The notes beneath the pieces are model-generated. The model was not told the DNA's origin and made no database searches. It saw only the letters and a list, made by a program, of their open reading frames with translations. The position numbers and the translations under genes are program-made. Shown piece after piece: positions 58,301 to 64,000 of a DNA stretch of 64,000 nt (position 1 is its first letter; the number at the start of each line of letters is the position of its first letter). This DNA comes from Fratercula arctica (taxonomy: Eukaryota > Chordata > Aves > Charadriiformes > Alcidae): assembly GCA_947846985.1 (NCBI GenBank), contig CANTUZ010000001.1:69209521-69273520 (forward strand), read 5' to 3'.

Positions 58301-60861
58301 ATGTCTGTTTTCAAAACCGGAACGTATTATGAATGCTCTGAAATGAAACTAATTCCATTCGAATTGTCATTCTTATTAAATCTTAAGCCAATAGCTCACA
58401 ATTTTTCCCTATCAATAGAGATTACTAAAAGTCCTGTCTCTGCAGAAATCTGTTTCCGCAAATAATCTTCTGCATTTGCTGAAGTTAACTGCTTTAACAT
58501 GCTTGCCAATAGTAAGAAGCCTCATATAAACAAAGCCCAAGATCCCATTAAAATCTAATGAAAAAGATCCCCTTATGCCTATTGTTCCAGTGGTGAGACC
58601 TGTGAAGAGTCCCTGAGTGAGGATCGCAAGATTCTGGCATGTGCCTTCAGTCTGACCCTAACAGAAAAATGAGCATCTGTATGGGCCTAACAGAATGAAA
58701 TTTTCAAAAAAAAAAAAAGTTAACTTGGACGTTGATAACTGTAGTCTAGCTTAAAACTAAGTTATTGAACTTGTGTCTGTGATGTTACTGGAGAAATGTG
58801 GAGAGCATTTTTCAGTATCCACAGTCCCAAAACCTTTACGAACCAGGCAAGAACCTTAAAACTAGTACCTGCAGAACAGCACAAATTATTACATGCAAAA
58901 TAATCTGCTTAAAATTAGTTATTGCTTCTATTGTAAATGCTGAATTACAGTTTCAGTGCAAGTTAGTCATAAGAACTCCGTGCAGCAAACCTTTGATTGA
59001 GTCCTTTAGTCTTTCATGATGGTCTAATGAAGATTACCATCAAATAATTGAGGCCCACCCTTATTTCTCCTTTCGACTCATGATGTCCTACAGTGGTAAG
59101 AAATCATATTCAATGATGTCATTTGTTCTTTGAATGGCTCCAAGCATGCAAAGGTTTGCACAGAAAGCAGGACTTCAGCTATGCCACTCTGTTTATTGTT
59201 TTACTGTACAATTAGACCACTTGGCAGACCTCATAGGGTGAGATCCCCTCAATGCAGTAAGGAAGAACAAGCCTGGTGCAGAAGACAAGCAAATGTTTCC
59301 TTTTACTTGGCAGCGGACAGAAGGGTCGCCTATCACTCATTTTGCTTAGGTAATTAATCACAAAGGAGCAGAAATGCTACCTGCCTTATCAAAAGGTGTA
59401 CAGAACCTCTAAAAGGCTGCAACTGCCTGTAGCTACCTGTAAATATTATAGGTCTGCCTGGATGGTTATTGTGAAATGGTGTGGGAAACAACACCACTGT
59501 CGGTGTAGTTCCCTGCACCTCCTTTGTATGGATGCCACTAGCAGCACAAAGCAAGACAAAGAAATTAGCTTCTTCATAGACAAGTGCAGAGGCAAGATAT
59601 TCACCCACCAGCTCATGTACCCACCTGTGAGTGACAGAGTAATTCCCAGAGTCACTGAGCTCAGCTGGCCAAAACTCTAGAGAATTCATTTGGGAAACAA
59701 TTCCATGTGTTTTCTTTATCAGTTGCTGCTTTCCAGCATTTTCTTTGTACCAGCTTATTGTGTATGCTTCTTCCTGAAAATGTTCTTGCCTTGACTCAAG
59801 ATAACAAAGGAAAAAATATTCCCCTTCTAGCACATCAATGGAGGCACGAAGGGGACACAGCTTCTCTTCAGAGAAAGCGGAAAAAAAGATACATTAGGAA
59901 GCCAAGTACTTCTTTCAGAAAATGACATTAGCTTGACTTTAAAGTGATTGACTGTGCCACTGGTCTTTTATAAAGTGACTTTCCTTCAGCAGAGTGGTTT
60001 GGAAGTATTTATTTATTCCAGCAATATTTATTTCAGTCTAAGAACTCAGTTTTCCAAGTCTTTATTCTACCTCACCCAAGCAATGGCCTCACTCTACAGT
60101 AAAGCAGCCGCCACAAACAGAAGGGGAAAGAAGAAATTCTTACATAGGGTTTGACTTGTCAACTATGGCTAATCCTCCGAACTGGTCAACTGCCATAAAA
60201 TAAGAGATTCTATGAATTAACATTTGCATTTTCTTTTCTTCTTAATTAAAACTAAATCATTATGTGGCTAGATTTCTTAAAAACTTCAGATAAACTGCCT
60301 TTGAATGAGATTATGTGTGTAAAATTTAGTCTCAAAGTCAGCTTTTCCGATCAAATTTCCCAAATGTACCTTTGCATACAGAAGTCATAAAAAATACAGA
60401 AAAGGGACCACAGTCCAGCATTAATAGTCAGGAATCAAATAAGCCTTTGGTCTCTATTTCTCCTGAGGTTCTCAGAGATTATTGTTGTTTAGCAACTATT
60501 GCGACCACACTTCTGAGGGGAACGAAAAGAAGCAGACTCAATCTCTTCCTTGCTGTGGCTCTTCATGAAGCCATGCTGCCGTACAACATCATCAGGTATC
60601 TCCAGGTCGCATCTCTGCTCTTTTTCTTTCATAATTTTGTTATTTCGGACAAAAACTTCCCAAGTCTGGAGCCAAGGTGAAATTACCAAAACTTTTAAGA
60701 TCTTGTTCTTAGCTGCAAAATACAAAACCTGCCCCACTCTAAGCAACTGTAAAGAAGATGCCACACATTCAGCAAATAGTTTGAAGGTTCTACTGTTGAA
60801 ATGAGGATTTATACTTACCAGTGGCAGCTTCAATGATAAACATGAAAAAAAAAATCATCAT
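42972..60861 (-). CDS. IL18R1: Interleukin-18 receptor 1 (IL18R1 / IL-18R alpha)
   Basis: Ligand-binding subunit of the IL-18 receptor at the plasma membrane; with IL18RAP it forms the signalling complex that recruits MyD88 through TIR domains. Ten coding exons (60861-60819, 59865-59625, 54863-54686, 52972-52819, 52292-52230, 49587-49431, 49258-49125, 47546-47385, 45782-45624, 43372-42972) join in phase to 1692 nt, 563 residues (human 541 as recalled). Parts in order: very short signal peptide (about 1-14), three Ig-like domains (15-323), membrane segment (about 337-358), and TIR domain (about 378-540) with box 1 [10 protein letters not shown], box 2 [13 protein letters not shown] and box 3 [13 protein letters not shown]. 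Ig domain 1 has NYSVT where most Ig folds have Y.C; human IL18R1 also lacks this Cys. Last intron carries a solo LTR. No stop or frameshift was seen. Confidence 0.95.
44648..45208 (+). mobile_element. Solo LTR of an avian endogenous retrovirus
   Basis: 561 bp starting TGTCATGATTTCAGC and ending GTTAAGCCACAACA (TG...CA ends), flanked on both sides by the 5-bp duplication CAGAG (44643-44647 and 45209-45213). Contains TATAAA at 44902-44907 and, 8 bp before it, the palindrome TGACGTCA at 44887-44894. No viral genes are present, so it is a solo LTR left by recombination. A 5-bp duplication suits the ERVL-type class. It lies in the last intron of IL18R1, antisense to the gene. Confidence 0.85.
44887..44907 (+). 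promoter_or_regulatory. CRE palindrome and TATA box of the solo LTR
   Basis: TGACGTCA (CREB/ATF site, 44887-44894) followed closely by TATAAA (44902-44907): a compact core promoter of U3 type that would fire on the plus strand, away from the IL18R1 direction. Activity is not shown. Confidence 0.5.
45624..45782 (-). CDS. IL18R1: IL18R1 coding exon 9 (TIR domain, first part)
   Basis: 159 nt, acceptor TTTCAG|AT, donor GGAG|GTAAGT. Encodes [18 protein letters not shown], then [20 protein letters not shown] and FERDVSPGG, that is TIR boxes 1 and 2. The exon layout matches IL18RAP exon 9 (171 nt). Confidence 0.95.
47385..47546 (-). CDS. IL18R1: IL18R1 coding exon 8 (membrane segment)
   Basis: 162 nt, acceptor GTTTTACAG|GG, donor GGAG|GTATGA. 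Encodes [13 protein letters not shown], the membrane span [20 protein letters not shown] and [28 protein letters not shown] is a strong IL18R1 signature. Phase 1 on both sides. Confidence 0.94.
47886..47960 (-). mobile_element. Short CR1 3' fragment
   Basis: Minus-oriented: plus strand reads ATCACAGAATGATAGGGGTT, then GGAGATCATGTACTCCAACC and CCTGCCAGAGCAGG. Only about 75 bp of the 3' end. In IL18R1 intron 7 (between exons 7 and 8), sense to the gene. Confidence 0.8.
48519..48612. repeat. A-run with A/C-rich low-complexity tail
   Basis: About 24 A with single G, then AACAACAAAAAAAACCCC-like sequence. Low complexity in IL18R1 intron 7. Gives a lysine/asparagine-rich false frame. Confidence 0.9.
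49125..49258 (-). CDS. IL18R1: IL18R1 coding exon 7 (Ig-like domain 3, second part)
   Basis: 134 nt, acceptor CTTGTTGCAG|G, donor AAAG|GTATGG. Encodes [33 protein letters not shown] and [28 protein letters not shown] is the E/F-strand pattern of the third Ig domain in this family. Confidence 0.93.
49431..49587 (-). CDS. IL18R1: IL18R1 coding exon 6 (Ig-like domain 3, first part)
   Basis: 157 nt, acceptor TTTGTTTAG|GT, donor TTACA|GTAGGT. Encodes [34 protein letters not shown] and [16 protein letters not shown] and the YW strand fit Ig domain 3 (human GKNVRLNCSALL, recalled). The donor has the less common GTAGGT form but gives the only phase that joins the next exon. Confidence 0.9.
49885..49953 (+). 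mobile_element. Short CR1 3' fragment
   Basis: Plus-oriented end of a CR1: CTGGACTCAACAATCCTTAT, GGGTCCCTTCCAACTCAAG and tail ATTCTATGATTCTATGA. In IL18R1 intron 5, about 235 bp from the opposed copy at 50188-50512. Confidence 0.8.
50188..50512 (-). mobile_element. CR1 fragment (3' end)
   Basis: Minus-oriented CR1: plus strand AATCACAGCATGGTAGGGGT, GACTTCTGGAGATCATCTAG, TCTCTGGGCAGCCTGTTCCA, ACCTCTTGTCCTGTCACTGG. An 88-codon C-terminal open stretch remains on the minus strand. Very similar to the 3' end of the element at 39.6-39.87 kb, suggesting the same young subfamily. In IL18R1 intron 5. Confidence 0.9.
52230..52292 (-). CDS. IL18R1: IL18R1 coding exon 5 (short inter-domain exon)
   Basis: 63 nt, acceptor CTATTTTAG|AT, donor ATAG|GTATCA. 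Encodes [20 protein letters not shown] then IG, the linker into Ig domain 3. Exon size, position and phase (1 in, 1 out) match the equivalent 69-nt exon of IL18RAP at 23285-23353. It is too short for ORF prediction alone; the phase fit on both sides is the main support. Confidence 0.88.
52819..52972 (-). CDS. IL18R1: IL18R1 coding exon 4 (Ig-like domain 2, second part)
   Basis: 154 nt, acceptor TTGGTGCAG|GAC (phase 0), donor GAAG|GTAAGA-like. Encodes [38 protein letters not shown] and [24 protein letters not shown] is the F/G region of Ig domain 2 and corresponds to QGYYSCVHFLHHNGK in human IL18R1 (recalled). Confidence 0.93.
53245..53265 (+). repeat. ATTCTATG tail remnant
   Basis: Two copies of the octamer ATTCTATG typical of CR1 3' tails (ATTCTATGATTCTATGA), with no recognisable CR1 body next to it. 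Either an extremely truncated insertion or chance. Confidence 0.4.
54686..54863 (-). CDS. IL18R1: IL18R1 coding exon 3 (Ig-like domain 2, first part)
   Basis: 178 nt, acceptor TTTTTCACAG|C, donor AAG|GTAATT. Encodes [43 protein letters not shown] and SITWYK. KW.LNV..RNK.SCF matches human IL18R1 as recalled. NFT and NDS are possible glycosylation sites. Confidence 0.93.
57521..57542. repeat. Poly(T) run, about 22 T
   Basis: Homopolymer in IL18R1 intron 2. Similar shorter T-runs occur at 5284-5300, 48078-48092 and 24119-24133. Confidence 0.85.
57827..57847. repeat. 21-bp perfect AT-rich palindrome
   Basis: CTAACTATAA-G-TTATAGTTAG, ten-base arms around one centre base, followed by further related TTATAGTTAGTATAACTAAG sequence to about 57873. 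In IL18R1 intron 2. It could extrude as a hairpin; no known protein site recognised. Confidence 0.8.
59625..59865 (-). CDS. IL18R1: IL18R1 coding exon 2 (Ig-like domain 1)
   Basis: 241 nt, acceptor TCTGAAG|AG, donor CACAG|GTGGGT, residues 15-94. Encodes [34 protein letters not shown] and [19 protein letters not shown]. LEFWPxELxDSG is a hallmark of IL18R1 domain 1. An alternative acceptor AAGAG two bases further would break the phase. Confidence 0.93.
60819..60861 (-). CDS. IL18R1: IL18R1 coding exon 1 (signal peptide)
   Basis: 43 coding nt giving [14 protein letters not shown] plus one base, donor ACTG|GTAAGT. It joins the next exon as ATEKLC, parallel to the human TAESC as recalled. The exon probably starts at 60936 after a strong acceptor (TCTTTTTTTCTTAG), leaving 75 nt of 5' UTR. 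The hydrophobic core is coded by a run of ten T, and two ATG codons are adjacent. The frame is right for exactly ten T. Confidence 0.85.
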
Positions 60862-60936
60862 AGTAATTTTCTTGAGTAACTTCTCACTTCTTCTCCAGAA
60901 AAATGAAACCAAACTGTTCTTGCTTGTTCTAAAAGC
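60862..60936 (-). other. IL18R1: IL18R1 5' UTR part of coding exon 1
   Basis: Minus-strand sequence between a pyrimidine-rich acceptor (TCTTTTTTTCTTAG, AG at 60938-60937) and the ATG at 60861. The tract and AG are among the best in the locus, so I take the exon as 60936-60819. No ATG lies between the acceptor and the chosen start. Confidence 0.6.
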
Positions 60937-63910
60937 CTAAGAAAAAAAGACTCACAATTCATCACAAGTGCAGTGAAACAGATTCCTTTGAGCATGTGAG
61001 CAGTGTGACTATTGCCTGGGACTGAAGAGGGCTTTCCAAATGCAGAGTTACACATTTTTGTCATAACTGCTGTTTTCGTATCAGGTAGTGCCTCAAGATT
61101 TTTCTTGGCAAGTTTATTTTAAATTCAGAAAGCACCACAGGGTTTCCTTCCTCCATTTTCTTGTTCACTAGTTGTATTTCACATTTCTGATTAAACTGAC
61201 AATCTTACAGAAGCACTCAAACTTAGATCCCAAGCCAACAGGCACCTACCACGGGACAGAACAGCGCTTTTTTTTCTCCACAAAGAGTATAAACTTTGCA
61301 AGGCTGGACCTTATAGAAACAGCTCGTAGAAACTTCCCTTGCCTTCAATGAGAAAAGCACAACAGTGATAGATCGGGCATCTTGGTGGCTAATTTTGCAC
61401 CTGTTGAAAAACAATGAGATCTATGATTTTTTTCTTACAATTTTGTCTGTGGAACCAATAAGCACCAGCTGAGAGTGATAACGTTTCCACTGAGGGGGAG
61501 GAGATGAAGCACCTCATATTCAATTGCTTCATATGCAGTCAACTGTGCTTTCAAAGGCAAATGGAAAACACCACTAAATAATACCAGCGTAGAGTATTGT
61601 CTCCAAGATTCCTCAGAGTAGCAGGTTAACTGACAACCAAAGGCAGAGCCAGTCCTAAGGCTGTGCCCCAGTTTTGCTCACAAAACAGAGAGATTAGGTG
61701 TATAATAAGCTCAATTCAGCCTCTGCAGACAAGTCACCGACCTGAACATGCATGGACAAATGAGACACACACACAGGAGAGAGAGTTTTCACAGAGATGT
61801 GCCAAAAGAAATCTCGTTAGCATTCTGTTTCTTTGGTTTTATTACCCAAACCTCTTGCAATTTGAGAAAGCACGTACTTACCACTGTAAGACACCTCCCT
61901 GAGGTTTACAGTCAGAAACTTCCCGTGATCTAAAGAGGCCGGAGGCAGGAGCCTACTGCATTTCCAGCAATATTCCAGAACGACATCAAACTCTATAGAG
62001 GCTCTCCCCCTCTTACTGTTCTCCACAGTTCTTTACAAGTATGCCACCATCCCATAAATCACTGTAAGGAGATGAAAGAACTGTTTCACATCCCCTTTTT
62101 CACACTGACTGGTACAGACATCCAGATTTAGAAAGCAGATAGAAGAAGTTGGATGCCAAGTACTGCAACAAGCAACTTTAAGGGGTCATACAGTAAACTC
62201 CTCAGATCTCATTTCAGTTCCCTTCTACACATGGAGATTGAAACTGCTGCACTTGAGAAGGAAAGAAGGGCCTCGCTTTATTTTCATTTCTTGAATTTAC
62301 TTTTCATTTTTCACCCTATCCCATCCAAAAGAAATACAGCTGTTACAGACTATGAAATTATGATCCACTACATAAAATAATTTCTCACCAGATTTTTAAT
62401 TCTAAATCCCATTATTTTTTGGCATATCACATCAACACACAGGATAAGTTCTAATGAATGCAGAGCACAGCCCTTCATTCTTTAAAGAGGGATTAAAGAA
62501 ACCAGTATAATGCAAGCTACTCAGTAATAACCAGGTTTGAGATTAGTGGCTACTATTAACAAGCAAAACACAAGTCCTTAATCTTACTCTCGCATTGCTG
62601 TTGAACCTGATCAATTTATCTGAAATTGTTCTACTCCAGGCTAACAGTATTTACATTTGAGCCATATGGTTTACATACTCTTCGATGAAACATGGCGGGG
62701 GAGTGGGGGAGAAAAGAAAAAAGGTAAATTCTTTTGGTGAAACTCAGCACTAAACTTTCCTCTTTTAAGGATGGCTCTTGTGGAATTTAAGTCTTTTTTC
62801 AAATATCACCATACAGTGCCATAATTTGCATAGGATTCCTAAAGGAAACAAAAGAATCTATCAAACAGTTGCCTTAACCATACTAGGTCCAAGCACCATT
62901 CTGCCAGGATCGCAATTATTGGTAAAAATGAAAATCCATCTTCATTTCAATCAACACAGGTGAAGTTGTTTACTTACTATGCAAATCTTGCCAGGTGGAA
63001 AGCAGATGCAGAGGTAGTCTTCCAAACTCCAGAGAGTTACAACTTGTACTTTTAACTCTTCCGAACCTCATTCATCACTGAAACAGAGAGTAATCTCTCT
63101 CAATAAGTGAGTCAATACAGTCTGAAAAACCTCCTGAAAAAGGAAGAGCAGAAATTCTTACTTTGTGAACTGTTGACTGCAGGGAGGAAAACGGAAAAAG
63201 TAGATGTGAGAAATTCATTTTTACTAGCATTAATGGAAAGTTAATAGCAAATTACAAATATTAACTTCTCTAGATGAGGCATTTGAGGGCTGATACACAA
63301 ATGTTTTAGGCATCATCTTTTGCTGCTACCATCTACAATAGCGCATAAGGAGCCTGTCCTGTTCCAAAGCCATTGAGGTACAATGGAAAGGGCCAGGGGA
63401 AGCCTGGGGAGGGCAACTTCACAGTACCAGTGAGGGACAGTGCGTTGAAATAAGCCCTTTTCAGAGCAAAATTATTTATGACATCTCTGTAATAAGGAAA
63501 AAGAATATCACAGGCCTGGGAAAAAGTTGGAGAGAGGTGCTCAAGCCAGGTGGCTTAGGGTAGCACAGCAGGGAAGGCAGGATTTGGGGGGGGGACAGGC
63601 AGGGATGGGGGGACAGGCAGGGATGGGGGGACAGGCAGGGATGGGGGGACAGGCAGGGTGCCCCAGAGACAGAGCCACAGCCCTAGGCAGGTGCTGCCCA
63701 ATATGTTGGAGGGATGGGGCTGGCAGGGTAAAGCCAGGGACCACCCCCCCCGCTCCCCACACACACCCGCAGGGATGCCCTGACCAGAGGCAGGCGCTCA
63801 GCCCCTCGGAGGAAGGGAAGAAGGAGCCGCCCGCACTCGGCCCTCGCCTCCCCCGTCCCGCCTGCCCTTCCTACCCCTCCCCGGGCCGCCCCGCTGCCCC
63901 CGGGCCCTAC
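60937..63910 (-). other. IL18R1: Presumed IL18R1 intron 1 (5' UTR intron)
   Basis: About 3 kb between the presumed first exon and the signal-peptide exon, with the G-rich minisatellite near its start. Additional non-coding exons cannot be excluded from sequence alone. Confidence 0.5.
63585..63659. repeat. 18-bp G-rich minisatellite
   Basis: Unit ACAGGCAGGGATGGGGGG, starting at 63595, 63613, 63631 and, with a partial copy, 63649; preceded by a run of nine or more G. The G-rich strand is the plus strand, the template strand for IL18R1, about 250-320 bp inside its presumed first intron. It could form a G-quadruplex. The proline-rich open frames opposite are by-products. Confidence 0.95.
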
Positions 63911-64000
63911 CTGGAGGCAACTCCGCGCCGGGGTGCGGGATGCCGGGCTGTCGCGGCGGGGCCGCTTCCCGGCTTGGCTGGGAAGAATCGGTCCCCCGGA
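63911..64000 (-). promoter_or_regulatory. IL18R1: Probable IL18R1 non-coding first exon and promoter (CpG-rich edge)
   Basis: The right edge (about 63770-64000) is much richer in G+C and CpG than the rest of the window. On the minus strand a good donor CTCCAG|GTAGGG ends an exon at 63911, with no long open frame upstream of it. The first coding exon of IL18R1 has a clean acceptor at 60938/60937, so this exon is a fitting source for its 5' UTR. The transcript start lies at or beyond the window edge. No RNA evidence; another upstream gene cannot be ruled out. Confidence 0.45.

Larger units (their letters stand above)
54864..59624 (-). other. IL18R1: IL18R1 intron 2
   Basis: The longest intron between coding exons, 4.8 kb. 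Contains the poly(T) run and the 21-bp palindrome. No exon candidate fits, and the phases of exons 2 and 3 already match. Confidence 0.8.

Noticed and set aside
63541..63764. Minus-strand proline-rich frames (CPPIPACPP repeats)
   Set aside because: They are the opposite strand of the 18-bp minisatellite.

Overview
This is a stretch of an avian nuclear genome. Three multi-exon vertebrate genes lie head to tail on the minus strand, and the interspersed repeats are chicken-repeat-1 (CR1) LINE copies with the (ATTCTATG)n tail typical of birds, plus one bird-type solo LTR. The species cannot be fixed from the window.

Reading in transcription order, from high to low coordinates: IL18R1 (interleukin-18 receptor 1, ligand-binding chain) has ten coding exons from 60861 to 42972, probably preceded by a non-coding first exon in the CpG-rich right edge (63911 to about 64000). 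IL18RAP (interleukin-18 receptor accessory chain) has ten coding exons from 29036 to 15858. SLC9A4 (Na+/H+ exchanger 4) has coding exons 1 to 4 from 13381 to 401; the rest lies beyond the left edge. The order IL18R1 - IL18RAP - SLC9A4 is the one known from the mammalian IL-1 receptor cluster. I placed every exon by reading frame, AG/GT splice borders and phase. Both receptor models are closed and in frame: 563 residues for IL18R1 and 571 for IL18RAP, close to the human 541 and 599 (human lengths recalled, not checked).

The two receptor chains work together. IL-18 binds IL18R1, IL18RAP joins, and the paired cytoplasmic TIR domains recruit MyD88 to activate NF-kB in T and NK cells. SLC9A4 is an unrelated neighbour that exchanges Na+ for H+ across the membrane.

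Between IL18RAP and IL18R1 lies about 13.5 kb without a recognisable host gene. It contains a 2.7 kb CR1 element (about 37143 to 39868) whose endonuclease/reverse-transcriptase frame is broken by a G-run frameshift and has Asn in place of a catalytic Asp. Shorter CR1 pieces sit in introns and in both orientations. An intact solo LTR with a 5-bp target-site duplication (44648 to 45208) lies in the last intron of IL18R1. Other repeats are a 138-bp TTTTC tract, an 18-bp G-rich minisatellite near the IL18R1 first exon, and several homopolymer tracts.

I found no RNA gene, CRISPR array or prokaryotic-type system, and no clearly new biological system. The points most worth checking are the LTR promoter elements inside IL18R1, the T10 tract in the IL18R1 signal-peptide codons, two unusual residues in SLC9A4 membrane segments, an unidentified open stretch encoding a membrane segment below IL18RAP, and a candidate distal first exon of IL18RAP with a kB-like site.
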